From Arcobacter sp. (GTDB lineage Bacteria > Campylobacterota > Campylobacteria > Campylobacterales > Arcobacteraceae): a stretch of DNA of 52,295 nucleotides. The notes beneath the pieces are model-generated. The model saw only the letters and a list, made by a program, of their open reading frames with translations. It did not search any database and had not been told where the DNA came from. Positions 24,999-34,673 of this stretch are shown here, piece by piece (position 1 is the stretch's first letter; each line of letters opens with the position of its first letter). The position numbers and the translations under genes are program-made. The stretch lies in contig QKDL01000080.1 of the NCBI GenBank assembly GCA_003252105.1, positions 1-52,295 of the forward strand, written 5' to 3'.

Positions 24999-26249
24999 TT
25001 ATTCTTTTAGGCTTAATTGATACTTTTTCAATGATTCACCTTGTGATTGTCTTACCAAAGTATTAATCTCATCCTTATATTCTAAAATAGTATCAAACAT
25101 CTCAACTGATAATTCTTCAGCAATATTTTCATTTATAATCTCTAAAGTTTCATCTATTGATAAACTGCTTCTATATGGTCTATCCTCCATCAAAGCAGTT
25201 ATAACATCTGCATAAGCTAAAACTTTTACACCATCATCAATCTCTGAACTTTTCAAAGAGTAGGGATAACCTGTGCCATCAATTTTTTCATGGTGTTTTT
25301 CAGCCCAAGAGACAATCTCTCTGAACCACTCAGAAGAGTTTAACTCATTTAATATTTGGCTAGTATAATATGGATGTAACTTCATAATATTGAACTCTTT
25401 TGCTGTTAGTTGTCCATTTTTTTCTATTAAACCTGGATCAATACCTATTTTTCCAATATCATGTAAAAATCCTGCAATTTTTAATTTTTTGCACTTTTCA
25501 TCAGAATATCCCATCAATTGACCTATAAAAAAGGCTAATTGCGCAACTGTATAAGAGTGTGAGGCAGTAAATTTACTTCTAAAATCTATAATATGAGAGA
25601 TAGTCAATGCAAAATCCAATATCTTCTCAATAGTAAGTTCAAAGTTTAGAGTAAAATTCATCTTTTTAAAAAGTTGTTCTATCTCAAGATTTGTTATCTC
25701 TATCCAAAAAATATCAGCTTTTGAGACCTTCTCAAATGACTTAAAAACATCAGGATGAAAAACAGTTCCTGCTTTTTTACCTATCTTTTTTATAATCTCA
25801 TTTTTCTGGTCTAATATAAAATCATCAGCTGTAATTGAGATATCAACTCTATCTGCTAGATGAATAATATGACTAGCAAAAGGGATTTCATCTTTTGGCA
25901 TTTTTAAAGAATCCTCATATCTAATATGATGATGTTTTATAATTTGAGCGATATTTTTAAAAGCTTCAAAGGAGGTTAACATATGGTATCCCATTATACA
26001 ATGAGGTTTTGGATTTAATACATCCTCTTTTATTAACATATCTCTTTCTTGAACTGATAAAGCACCAATATCATGTAACGATGCCGCAATAACCAATTCT
26101 AAAAGTTCATCCTCTTTTAGATTTAAATCTTTCCCTAAATAGTACGAAATTACAGCTACTTTTCTATGGTGAGATTTCAATAAAAAATTAAAACTATCAA
26201 TCGCTTTTATCATAGGAATTGCCAACTCTTTTAATGATAATTTTTCCAT
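24999..26249 (-). CDS. Tandem HD / HD-GYP domain phosphohydrolase
   Basis: A 416-residue cytoplasmic protein with two HD folds. The first (about residues 20-190) has SHHRKVAV, SLHDIGALS, GYHML and KHHHIRYED, but lacks a GYP motif. The second (about 230-400) has the HD-GYP set: ASHSYTVAQ, FLHDIGKIGI, KLHPYYT, EKHHEKIDGTGYPY and the ADVITALMEDRPYR stretch. HD-GYP domains cleave cyclic di-GMP to pGpG or GMP; the first HD domain is probably a divergent or sensing copy. It converges on the adenylate cyclase gene and has its own upstream region shared with the divergent ABC-F gene. Confidence 0.9.
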   Translation of the reverse strand: MEKLSLKELAIPMIKAIDSFNFLLKSHHRKVAVISYYLGKDLNLKEDELLELVIAASLHDIGALSVQERDMLIKEDVLNPKPHCIMGYHMLTSFEAFKNIAQIIKHHHIRYEDSLKMPKDEIPFASHIIHLADRVDISITADDFILDQKNEIIKKIGKKAGTVFHPDVFKSFEKVSKADIFWIEITNLEIEQLFKKMNFTLNFELTIEKILDFALTISHIIDFRSKFTASHSYTVAQLAFFIGQLMGYSDEKCKKLKIAGFLHDIGKIGIDPGLIEKNGQLTAKEFNIMKLHPYYTSQILNELNSSEWFREIVSWAEKHHEKIDGTGYPYSLKSSEIDDGVKVLAYADVITALMEDRPYRSSLSIDETLEIINENIAEELSVEMFDTILEYKDEINTLVRQSQGESLKKYQLSLKE

Positions 26250-26436
26250 TTTTTATCTCCACTTTAGATATTAACGTCCTACTTGTATTTTACAACTTTA
26301 GTTATTTATTGTCAATTTTTTCAATAAATAGGAATTATAAAAATTATTTATATCTTACTTAAGTGGAACAAATTATCGTCTAACAATTATTTAGATATAA
26401 TCTAAGCTTTATATACATATAGGAAACTAAAAATTA

Positions 26437-28386
26437 ATGGCATTAATAGACTTACAAAATATTTCAAAACAATACGATACAAAAGTTCTTTTAAAAGAGG
26501 TTAACTTTACTTTAACCCAAGGGCAAAAGATAGCTGTAATAGGACAAAATGGTCAAGGTAAATCTACACTTTTTAAGATAATTATGCAAGAGGTAGAACC
26601 AGATAGTGGGGAGATGTCTATAGACAAATCTATAAAAATAGAGATGCTTGAACAACAACCCAAATTTAAATCAAATCTTACAGTAAGAGAAGCTATTGAA
26701 AACCAATTAGTTGAACTAAAAGATGCTAAAAATGAGTATGAAGAGATCACAAACAAACTAGCTACTGATTATGAAAATCAAGAGCTACTAAGACGCCAAA
26801 GTGAATTAGTAACATTCATCGAGTTCCATGATGCTTGGGATTTAGATAATACGATAGAAAGGGTTTTAAAAGAGTTCCAGCTAAAAGAGTTTGAAAATAA
26901 AGATGTAAATCTTCTAAGTGGTGGGGAGCAAAGAAGAGTTGGTCTTGCAGGATTATTACTTAAAAAACCTGATGTACTACTACTTGATGAGCCTACAAAC
27001 CATTTGGATGTTTATATGGTTGAGTTTTTAGAGACTTTACTACAAAAAAATAGTTTCACCCTACTTTTTATCTCTCACGATAGGTATTTTATAGACAATA
27101 TTGCAACTGCTGTTGTAGAAGTAGATAGTGGAGAGTTAAGAAAGTTCAATGGTGGATACTCTTCATACCTAGAACAAAAACAACAAATACTAGAAAATAT
27201 GCAAAAAGACCATGAAAACCTTCTAAGACTTGTAAAAAGAGAAGCCCACTGGATGCAAAGAGGTGTTACAGCTAGAAGAAAAAGAAATGAAAGAAGAAAA
27301 GCAGAATATTTTGATTTAAAGAAAAAAGCAAGATCAAACCCTGCAGCTATTAGAAAAATGTCTTTAGAGTTACAAAGAGAACAAAAAGCTTTTAACAACG
27401 AAGAGAAACAAAAAAATAGAAAGAAGATGCTTTATGAACTTGACAATATATACAAATCACTTGGAAATAAAGAGCTTATAAAAGATTTTACTACAAGAAT
27501 ACTGCAAAAAGATACCATAGCAATAGTTGGTCCAAATGGAAGTGGAAAATCAACTATGCTAAAAATCTTTATGGAAAAACTTGAAATAGATAGTGGAAGA
27601 TTTAAAAAAGGTGATTTCAATATTGGCTACTTTGACCAACAAAGAGATATGTTAGATGATTCTAAAAATCTTATGGAAACTTTTTGTCCAAATGGTGGAG
27701 ATAGAGTTATTTTAGATGATGGAAGAAATATGCATGTATTTGGATATCTTAAAAACTTTCTTTTCCCAAGGGAGTATTTGGATAAAAAAATAGGTGTTTT
27801 AAGTGGTGGAGAAAAAAACAGAGTTGCTTTAGCACTTTTATTTACTAAAAAAGTTGATTGTTTGATTCTTGATGAACCAACAAATGATTTAGATATTCCT
27901 ACAATCAATATTTTAGAAGAGTATTTACAAAACTTCCAAGGGGCATTGATATTTGTATCACACGATAGATATTTTGTAGATAAAATAGCAAAAAAACTTT
28001 TTGTTTTCAAAGGAAATGGTATAGTTGAAGAGAGTTTCCAACCATATACAGAATATTTAGAGATAGAAAAAGAGCTTAAAGAACTAGATGAATTAGAGTT
28101 TGAAGTATCAAAACAAACACAAACAACAAAAACTGAAACTACTCAAAAAAAGCAAACTAAACTTTCATATAAAGATCAAAGAGAATATGATATGTTACCA
28201 GATGAGATAGAAGAGCTTGAAGCAAAAATTGAAGAGATAAATGAGTGTTTATCAAATCCTGAATGTTATGCACAAAAAGGGATTGTAGCTATCTCAAAAG
28301 AGCTTGAAGAAACAGAAGAGATTTATGAAGCAAAAGTTGAAAGATTTTTAGAGCTAGAAGAGTTAATAGAGAGCTTTAACTCTTAA
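26437..28386 (+). CDS. ABC-F family ATPase (Uup-like)
   Basis: A soluble protein with two ABC ATPase domains and no transmembrane part; ABC-F proteins act on the ribosome or on nucleic acids. Domain 1: Walker A GQNGQGKST (about residue 36), signature LSGGEQRR, Walker B VLLLDEPTNHLD. Between the domains is a basic linker rich in Arg and Lys. Domain 2: GPNGSGKST, LSGGEKNR, CLILDEPTNDLD. The C-terminal ~90 residues form a coiled coil, as in Uup, which in E. coli suppresses transposon excision and helps ribosome assembly. A TATAAT lies about 45 bases upstream. At 649 residues it matches Uup length. Confidence 0.92.
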   Translation: MALIDLQNISKQYDTKVLLKEVNFTLTQGQKIAVIGQNGQGKSTLFKIIMQEVEPDSGEMSIDKSIKIEMLEQQPKFKSNLTVREAIENQLVELKDAKNEYEEITNKLATDYENQELLRRQSELVTFIEFHDAWDLDNTIERVLKEFQLKEFENKDVNLLSGGEQRRVGLAGLLLKKPDVLLLDEPTNHLDVYMVEFLETLLQKNSFTLLFISHDRYFIDNIATAVVEVDSGELRKFNGGYSSYLEQKQQILENMQKDHENLLRLVKREAHWMQRGVTARRKRNERRKAEYFDLKKKARSNPAAIRKMSLELQREQKAFNNEEKQKNRKKMLYELDNIYKSLGNKELIKDFTTRILQKDTIAIVGPNGSGKSTMLKIFMEKLEIDSGRFKKGDFNIGYFDQQRDMLDDSKNLMETFCPNGGDRVILDDGRNMHVFGYLKNFLFPREYLDKKIGVLSGGEKNRVALALLFTKKVDCLILDEPTNDLDIPTINILEEYLQNFQGALIFVSHDRYFVDKIAKKLFVFKGNGIVEESFQPYTEYLEIEKELKELDELEFEVSKQTQTTKTETTQKKQTKLSYKDQREYDMLPDEIEELEAKIEEINECLSNPECYAQKGIVAISKELEETEEIYEAKVERFLELEELIESFNS

Positions 28387-28425
28387 TTAGTTATAATCTT
28401 ATTTATTAAAATACAAGGACATTTT

Positions 28426-28869
28426 ATGGGTTTAAAAGAGCAATTAAAAGATGATTTAAAAACAGCAATGAGAGAAAAGAATGTTGTAAAAAGAGATTCT
28501 ATTAGAGCAATTAATACAATGATAAAACAAATCGAAGTGGATGAGAGAAAAGAATTAAATGATGAAGATGTTATTAAACTTATCCAAAAAGGTATCAAAC
28601 AAAGAGAAGAAGCAGTTATTCAATACAAAGATGCTTCAAGAGATGATTTAGTTCAAAAAGAACAAGAGCAAATAGATGTATTCAAAGAGTATCTTCCAAA
28701 ACAACTATCTGACGAAGAGTTAGAAGCTGGTATGAAAGAACTAATAGCAGAAGTTGGAGCAACATCAATGAAAGATGTAGGGAAAGTTATGGGGCAAGCA
28801 ACTAAAAAATTTGCTGGTGTAGCTGATGGAAAAAGAATCAATGAAATGACAAAAAAACTATTAGGATAA
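28426..28869 (+). CDS. GatB/YqeY domain protein
   Basis: A 147-residue helical protein of the YqeY family, which shares its C-terminal domain with GatB of the tRNA amidotransferase and may bind tRNA. Typical segments are LKEQLKDDLKTAMREK, RDSIRAINTMIKQIEVDER, IQKGIKQREEA, EYLPKQLSDEEL and DVGKVMGQATKKFAGVADG. The full family length is present. It is transcribed with the same polarity as the ABC-F gene upstream and the diguanylate cyclase gene 12 bases downstream. Exact role is unknown. Confidence 0.93.
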   Translation: MGLKEQLKDDLKTAMREKNVVKRDSIRAINTMIKQIEVDERKELNDEDVIKLIQKGIKQREEAVIQYKDASRDDLVQKEQEQIDVFKEYLPKQLSDEELEAGMKELIAEVGATSMKDVGKVMGQATKKFAGVADGKRINEMTKKLLG

Positions 28870-28881
28870 TAGGCAAAAACT

Positions 28882-30144
28882 ATGGATAAGCAAGTTGTAA
28901 ATAAAATTGTTAAAGAGACTATAACAAACCTTCATCAAAAGGAGATACTAGCCACTCCTGTGGAGTATCAAAAAGAGTTTTGTAAAATTTCAAAAACATA
29001 TAATCTTAGTGTAAATGAATGTGAACAATTTAAACAACTTGTAGAAAAATTGAGTCAAAAAGAACAACTTGAAATTGAATCAAAAAATATAACAACAATG
29101 GATGAGATGATTCCTATTTTATTAAATAGAATTGCAACTGACAACGTAGATAACTTGGCTCAACTTTTCCAAGAATCAGTTACCCCATCTATAAGTATTG
29201 CAATTGATGAGGATTTAGAAAAATTTTCTGTAAAAATAGGAAACTCACCTGCCCTACTTTTTGAAGATGATATTCAAAAAGAGATGCAAGAGTTTATTAA
29301 TAAAAGATTTGAAGCAGATAGACAAGTAGTTAAACAAAAAACTTCTGATGTAGCAAAACTTTTAACTTTGATGGGACAATGTATCAGTGATGCAATTCAT
29401 AGTAGTGGTGAAGGTTCACAAAATGTTTCAGATATAAAATCACAAATTGAATCAATCACTATCAATAAAAATGGTTTAGATGAACTAACAAATTTACAAA
29501 GTAAATTAATTGATGCAGCTCTTTCAATTGAAAATGAGATGACAAATGTTGGAAAACAATTAAACAATGGTAAATCAGAAGTTGAATCTCTAGAACAAAA
29601 AATAAAACAACTTGAAGAAGAGCTTGATAAAACAAAAGCAAATGCCATAAAAGATCATTTAACAGGTGTATTAACTAGAAAAGCCTATGAAGATGCATTA
29701 AAAAGGATAGAAGGAGATTTTCAAAGAAATGATACTCAATATGCTATTGTATTCTTTGATTTAGATCACTTTAAAAAGATTAATGATAGTTTTGGACATA
29801 AAGCTGGAGATATTGTACTTTCTACATTTGCAAAAATCTTATCTAAAAGTACAAGAGAATTAGATATTATAGGAAGATATGGTGGAGAAGAGTTTGTTGC
29901 TATAATACACTTTAATCTAAAAAGAGAACTTTTAAAATATCTAAAACGAGTAAAAGCAATTGTTACAGAAAACAAATTTGTGTATAAAAAAGATAAAATC
30001 CCTGTTACCTTTTCAGCTGGAGTAGTAATAAGAAATAATCATGACACATATGATAATGCCATTCAAAAAGCTGATATGTTACTATATCAAGCAAAAGCTG
30101 ATGGAAGAAATAAGATTATTTTAGAAGATGGCACAATTATTTAA
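28882..30144 (+). CDS. Diguanylate cyclase (GGDEF) with helical N-terminal domain
   Basis: A 420-residue cytoplasmic protein making cyclic di-GMP from two GTP. The GGDEF domain spans about residues 255-415: DHLTGVLTRKAYEDAL opens it, FFDLDHFKKINDSFGH carries the metal Asp, and GRYGGEEF is the active-site variant. An inhibitory RxxD is not obvious. Residues about 1-200 are an unrecognised helical domain, and 205-252 form a coiled coil that would pair the cyclase domains. Its last 17 bases overlap the start of the GH3 gene. It opposes the two HD-GYP proteins upstream. Confidence 0.93.
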   Translation: MDKQVVNKIVKETITNLHQKEILATPVEYQKEFCKISKTYNLSVNECEQFKQLVEKLSQKEQLEIESKNITTMDEMIPILLNRIATDNVDNLAQLFQESVTPSISIAIDEDLEKFSVKIGNSPALLFEDDIQKEMQEFINKRFEADRQVVKQKTSDVAKLLTLMGQCISDAIHSSGEGSQNVSDIKSQIESITINKNGLDELTNLQSKLIDAALSIENEMTNVGKQLNNGKSEVESLEQKIKQLEEELDKTKANAIKDHLTGVLTRKAYEDALKRIEGDFQRNDTQYAIVFFDLDHFKKINDSFGHKAGDIVLSTFAKILSKSTRELDIIGRYGGEEFVAIIHFNLKRELLKYLKRVKAIVTENKFVYKKDKIPVTFSAGVVIRNNHDTYDNAIQKADMLLYQAKADGRNKIILEDGTII

Positions 30145-31219
30145 AATCATTTTTATCATTTTACTTCTTTTTTCATCATTAGAAGCCAAATCTTATACTT
30201 CTGATGAGATAAAAAAACTTATTGGAAAAACTATAATAATAGGTTTTGATACTCAAACTTTAGACTCTAATCTTAAAAATGATATTGATAAATACAATCT
30301 TGGTGGCATAATACTTTTTAACAAAGACTATAAAACTAAAAAAGAAAAAAATATCCATTCAAAAAAACAATTAAAAAAACTAATTGATGATATACAAAAC
30401 TACTCACCTTATAAAATGTTTATTGGCATAGACCAAGAGGGTGGAAAAGTTCAAAGACTCAATAGTAAAAATGGTTTTACAGATTACCCAAGTGCTACTT
30501 TTCTTTCTTCAAAAGATATAAACTATACTAAAAATATATATAAAAATCTTTCAAATGAACTAAATAATATTGGAATAAATCTAAACTTTGCCCCAGTAGT
30601 TGATGTGGCAATCAATTCTGAAAATTATGTAATAGTAGGTTTAGAAAGATCTTATTCAAGTGATCCCAAAATTGTTACAAAGTATGCATCTATATTTATA
30701 GATGAGATGGAAAAAAATGATGTTTTTTCTGTACTAAAACATTTTCCAGGGCATGGTTCTTCAAATAGTGATTCCCATAAAGGTTTTGTTGATATATCTA
30801 ATACTTGGCAAGAAAAAGAACTAATTCCTTATAAGAATTTGATTAAAAATAATAAAGCAAAGTTTATTATGACTGCACATGTTTTTAATAAAAAACTTGA
30901 TGATATTTATCCTGCTACTCTTTCTTATAATATCAATACAAAACTTTTGAGAGAAAAACTAAACTTTAAAGGTCTTATTATAAGTGATGATTTGCAAATG
31001 AAAGCAATCTCTTCTCACTATAATTTGAAACAAACATTAAAACTAGCTATAAATTCAGGAGTTAATATATTACTTTTTGGAAACCAACTTGATACTATAA
31101 AATTAGAAATAATTATTGATACAATTTATGATTTAATTTTAAAAAAAGAAATTGAACTATCAAAAATAATATATTCAAATAGATTAATTGAACAATATAT
31201 AAATAATAAAAACTTCTAA
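30128..31219 (+). CDS. Exported glycoside hydrolase family 3 protein (beta-N-acetylhexosaminidase-like)
   Basis: Resembles NagZ, which removes N-acetylglucosamine from peptidoglycan fragments. The 363 residues begin with a signal peptide (about 1-20, LFKIIFIILLLFSSLEAKS). Conserved GH3 elements are GIDQEGGKVQRLN, NFAPVVDVA, the catalytic-loop KHFPGHGSSNSDSHKG with the general-acid His, and the nucleophile in IISDDLQMKAI. The exported location differs from cytoplasmic E. coli NagZ and fits a periplasmic wall-recycling or turnover role. The start overlaps the cyclase gene by 17 bases. Confidence 0.92.
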   Translation: MAQLFKIIFIILLLFSSLEAKSYTSDEIKKLIGKTIIIGFDTQTLDSNLKNDIDKYNLGGIILFNKDYKTKKEKNIHSKKQLKKLIDDIQNYSPYKMFIGIDQEGGKVQRLNSKNGFTDYPSATFLSSKDINYTKNIYKNLSNELNNIGINLNFAPVVDVAINSENYVIVGLERSYSSDPKIVTKYASIFIDEMEKNDVFSVLKHFPGHGSSNSDSHKGFVDISNTWQEKELIPYKNLIKNNKAKFIMTAHVFNKKLDDIYPATLSYNINTKLLREKLNFKGLIISDDLQMKAISSHYNLKQTLKLAINSGVNILLFGNQLDTIKLEIIIDTIYDLILKKEIELSKIIYSNRLIEQYINNKNF

Positions 31220-31269
31220 ATTAAGTAAAAGTTCTGATATAATAAGTTAACTCACTAAAAGGATATGTC

Positions 31270-31701
31270 ATGAAATCCGTAATTATATCACTATTACTTA
31301 TTTTTTCTATCCCTCTTTTTGCAAACGAAGGTTCAGGATTTATTAAAAAACTGAATGGAGATGCAACAATACTTAGAGAAAATAATAATATCGAAGCAAA
31401 AATTGGTATGCCAATATTTGAAAAAGACACCATCAATACTTCTTCAAATAGTTCTCTTGGTATTATTTTTAAAGATAATACTCTAATCTCTCTTGGAGCT
31501 AACACAACTTATGTAGTAGAAGAGTATCAATTTAATCCCGAAGAAAAAAAAGAAAAATTTATCTCTAGAATAAAAAAAGGTTCAATGGTATGTTTAACAG
31601 GTTTAATGCCAAAAGTAAATAAAGATGCCATGAAAATAAAAGTAAAAACTGCATCTATGGGTATTCGTGGTACTCATTTTATAGTAAGTGTAGATGAATA
31701 A
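31270..31701 (+). CDS. Exported FecR-domain protein
   Basis: A 143-residue secreted protein with a signal peptide (about 1-18, ending LFANEG). The body is a single FecR-like beta-helical domain: GDATILRENNNIEAKIGMPI, TINTSSNSSLGIIFKDNT, LSLGANTTYVVEEY and the closing ASMGIRGTHFIV. There is no anti-sigma transmembrane segment, so it is a free periplasmic or surface FecR, not the classical FecI partner. An OmpA-family gene follows after nine bases, suggesting a cell-envelope unit. Confidence 0.9.
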   Translation: MKSVIISLLLIFSIPLFANEGSGFIKKLNGDATILRENNNIEAKIGMPIFEKDTINTSSNSSLGIIFKDNTLISLGANTTYVVEEYQFNPEEKKEKFISRIKKGSMVCLTGLMPKVNKDAMKIKVKTASMGIRGTHFIVSVDE

Positions 31702-31710
31702 AGGATAACC

Positions 31711-32289
31711 ATGGAACAAATCTTAGTTTTTATATTTTTAGTTATTGTAGGTGTTTCTCAACAAGAAAAAGTTGATATCGTACTTCTTCCAGAAAAAGAT
31801 GGAAAAGTTGGTAAAATTGAGATTGAAAAAGATGGTAAAACTACAGTTGTAGATAAACCTTATCAAAAAGTAAACATAATCCAAGGTAATTCTGAAATTC
31901 TAACAAAAGAATCTGTTACTAAAAAATACAAAGACCAACTAGAAGCCTTACCAAATAAACCAGAAAGCTTTCTTTTGTATTTTGAGTGGGACTCAACAAA
32001 TATTGTAGAAAATTCAAAAAATGAATTCAATAAAATTTTAGAAAAAATAAAAGAAAATAAGCCTACATATATTGATGTTATAGGTCATACAGATACAGCA
32101 GGAGATAGTGCTTATAACAAAAAACTATCTTTGCAAAGAGCCCAAAGTATTGTTGAAAGCTTAATCCAAAATGGGGTTTCAAAAGATATAATCTCAATCA
32201 ACTATTATGGAGAAGCCATCCCTATTGTAAAAACTAAAGATGGTGTAGCAAACAGTAAAAATAGAAGAGTTGAAGTTATTTTAAAATAA
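31711..32289 (+). CDS. OmpA-family peptidoglycan-binding protein
   Basis: A 192-residue envelope protein. A hydrophobic N-terminus (about 3-18) is a signal or anchor. Residues about 78-192 are the OmpA C-terminal domain: FEWDSTNIVENSKNEF, DVIGHTDTAGDSAYNKKLSLQRAQSI and the ending NSKNRRVEVIL, which contain the Asp and Arg that hold diaminopimelate. It would tie the FecR protein's complex to the cell wall. It is nine bases after the FecR gene and converges on a histidine kinase gene. Confidence 0.92.
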   Translation: MEQILVFIFLVIVGVSQQEKVDIVLLPEKDGKVGKIEIEKDGKTTVVDKPYQKVNIIQGNSEILTKESVTKKYKDQLEALPNKPESFLLYFEWDSTNIVENSKNEFNKILEKIKENKPTYIDVIGHTDTAGDSAYNKKLSLQRAQSIVESLIQNGVSKDIISINYYGEAIPIVKTKDGVANSKNRRVEVILK

Positions 32290-32305
32290 CTCTCAACTTT
32301 TTACA

Positions 32306-33799
32306 CTAGCTTGGTAAAATTATATAAAATTTTGCCCCCATATAACTTTTATTTTGATATTCAATCTCTTCATTTTTTACAATAATCTCTCCATCAAAAT
32401 GTTCATGAATAATTTTAGAACTCATATATAACCCTATTCCTGTACCTTGACTTTTATGTTTTGTAGTAAAATATGGGTCGAATATCTTGTCCATAATCTC
32501 CTCACTAACACCACCAGCGTTATCATGGATTGTAATAATTATATTTTTATTTTCTTTATATGAAGAAACTTGTATAAATTTTTTTTCAATATTTTTTTCA
32601 TTTAGAACATCTTTTGAATTACTAAGAATATTGATAAAAACTTGAGTTAATTCATTTGTTACACCATCTATAAATAATTGATTATCTATCTTTTCTTTAT
32701 CTAAAGTTATATAATTATTCTTTAAAGAAGCAGATACAATATCTACTGCCCTATTAAAACTATTTTCTATACTAAAATTCTCTTTTTTGGGATTATCTTT
32801 TATAAAATCTCTGAAATCATCAATAGTATTACTTAAATAATTAGCATATTTTATTACACTATCAGAAGTATTATTTATATCGTTATCATCAATTAGATTT
32901 AAATCATTTTTCAATTTTAAACTACTTAATTGCACCGTGATAGCATTTAGAGGCTGTCTCCACTGATGAGCAATATTACTAAGCATCTCTCCAATAATAG
33001 CCATTCTAGTTTGATGTTTAAGAAGCAAATCTTGTTCATGATTTTTTTCAAGCTGAGATTTAAGTTTCTTTGAAAGATGTTTCTCTTTTTTATTTAATTG
33101 CTTTAAGTTTTTGATATTGTTTTCGATATTTGTCGCCATAAGATTAAATGATTCTTGTAATTGTGCAATCTCTTTACTATCTCCTAAATTAATCCTTTGA
33201 GAATAATCTCCATGTGCAATAGCATTTGCAGTATGTGTTAGACTAACTAAGTTTTTTATAATCCATTTACTCGCAGTTATAAGTAAAAATGCAGAAAGTA
33301 TCAGCTCTGCCATTGCTATTATAACACTTCTTATAATCATCTCTTTTTTTGCTTGAATATAAAACTTTGTAGAAAAACCTAAATAAATTTTTCCTAATGT
33401 TTGAGAAAAAAGAGTTATAGGGATACTTGTATCAAATCTTTCATCCTTTAAAGAGTCCTTTGAGAAAGGATTTGTTTCAATCTTTGGTAAATTTTTACAA
33501 TCACTCCATCCTACAGATGAGATACAATTATTTTCATTATCAACAACAATTAAATAATCAATTGTTGAGATATTTTTTGTTTCATTTAAAATCGCATCTA
33601 TTGTTGCATAATCCATTTGAATAATTGGAGCAACAAGAGCACTTTGTAATAATATTTTTTGTTCATTTAATCTTATATGTGTTTGATTTGAAAGGTTATC
33701 TTCTAATTGACCAACATTTTTAATTAATAATAAAGTCAACATAAGAGATTCTATCAATAAACTAGCTATTACCCATTTCCAAGCCAATGACATTTTCAT
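32306..33799 (-). CDS. Membrane sensor histidine kinase (HAMP)
   Basis: A 497-residue two-component sensor. Two transmembrane segments (about 9-28 and 155-178) enclose a periplasmic region of about 125 residues; HAMP follows, then a coiled coil. The phosphoacceptor box is IAHQWRQPLNAI (about residue 280), and the ATPase domain shows NILSNSKDVL, HDNAGGVSEEIM and GTGIGLYMSSKI. HQWRQP-type H-boxes are typical of Campylobacterota kinases. It begins right after the PhnD-like gene, so that periplasmic binding protein probably feeds this sensor. No response regulator is adjacent. Confidence 0.92.
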   Translation of the reverse strand: MKMSLAWKWVIASLLIESLMLTLLLIKNVGQLEDNLSNQTHIRLNEQKILLQSALVAPIIQMDYATIDAILNETKNISTIDYLIVVDNENNCISSVGWSDCKNLPKIETNPFSKDSLKDERFDTSIPITLFSQTLGKIYLGFSTKFYIQAKKEMIIRSVIIAMAELILSAFLLITASKWIIKNLVSLTHTANAIAHGDYSQRINLGDSKEIAQLQESFNLMATNIENNIKNLKQLNKKEKHLSKKLKSQLEKNHEQDLLLKHQTRMAIIGEMLSNIAHQWRQPLNAITVQLSSLKLKNDLNLIDDNDINNTSDSVIKYANYLSNTIDDFRDFIKDNPKKENFSIENSFNRAVDIVSASLKNNYITLDKEKIDNQLFIDGVTNELTQVFINILSNSKDVLNEKNIEKKFIQVSSYKENKNIIITIHDNAGGVSEEIMDKIFDPYFTTKHKSQGTGIGLYMSSKIIHEHFDGEIIVKNEEIEYQNKSYMGAKFYIILPS

Positions 33800-34615
33800 C
33801 TATTTATATAACCTTTTCATTGTTTTATTTACTATCTCATCAAGATTATTTAAATCTTCTAAACTTATGTTTTTAAACCCTTGGAGTTTTGTTATTTTCA
33901 AATGTTCTTTACCCTCTTTTGATTTTGAAAAAGCGATTAGTGCATTTTTCCATTCATTTAAGCTAATACCATTTTTTTCTTTTGCCAAATAAATTCTACT
34001 TGGTTTGGGTTCACTCTGATATATAACGTGAACTAGATTTTTTGTTTTTTCATTCATCAATTTTAAATAATTTGGCAAAGACATTATTATCATATCTGCA
34101 CGATTATGTAAAAGTATTGTAACTGAACTATCAGTTGCACTTGTATAAGTATATTCTACTTTTTCCCCTTCGTCAAATCCTTTTCTTGATAACCAATCTT
34201 GTGCATCAAGTGTAGGAAAAGATACAGGATCTAAGCCAACAACATGTAAAGGAGATTTATCCTTTTTTAAAATATCTTTATCTTTTGATAAAATAATAGT
34301 TGATAAACCTTTTTTATAAGTCATTATTGGTGTATATGAACCCAATCTTTGAGCTAAAATAGCTAAATTTGGAGAGGTCAAAACCAAATCGTAATAAGTT
34401 CCTTCATTTGCACGTTTTGTAAACTCAATAAAATTTTTTGCAGTTAAAATCTCTACAGGTCTTTTAAAATATTTCTGTAAAAAAGATACTAAATTTTGAT
34501 GTGATTCTAATATTACTCGAGTAGAAGAGTGTGGAGCAACCCCAATAATAATTGGCTCGATTTTACCTCCTAAGCAGTTTATAGTAAGGAGAATAGATAA
34601 TAACAATAATTTCAT
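33800..34615 (-). CDS. Periplasmic phosphonate/phosphate-binding-like protein (PhnD family)
   Basis: A 271-residue exported solute-binding protein: signal peptide about 1-17, then IIIGVAPHSSTRVILESHQN, YDLVLTSPNLA and GLDPVSFPTLDAQDW. It resembles the PhnD-like domain that binds phosphonate-type or other oxyanion ligands. There is no ABC permease or ATPase beside it; instead it is fused by operon to a membrane histidine kinase (stop and start adjoin). A ligand-sensing role is therefore more likely than uptake. The ligand cannot be told from sequence. Confidence 0.88.
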   Translation of the reverse strand: MKLLLLSILLTINCLGGKIEPIIIGVAPHSSTRVILESHQNLVSFLQKYFKRPVEILTAKNFIEFTKRANEGTYYDLVLTSPNLAILAQRLGSYTPIMTYKKGLSTIILSKDKDILKKDKSPLHVVGLDPVSFPTLDAQDWLSRKGFDEGEKVEYTYTSATDSSVTILLHNRADMIIMSLPNYLKLMNEKTKNLVHVIYQSEPKPSRIYLAKEKNGISLNEWKNALIAFSKSKEGKEHLKITKLQGFKNISLEDLNNLDEIVNKTMKRLYK

Positions 34616-34673
34616 TTTTTATACCTGACTTAAAAAATATATTTAATTTTATCTAAAATAGGATTATTGTAAA

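Noticed and set aside
31270..31701. FecI/FecR-type iron regulation
   Set aside because: There is no sigma factor gene and the FecR protein is fully exported with no anti-sigma segment.
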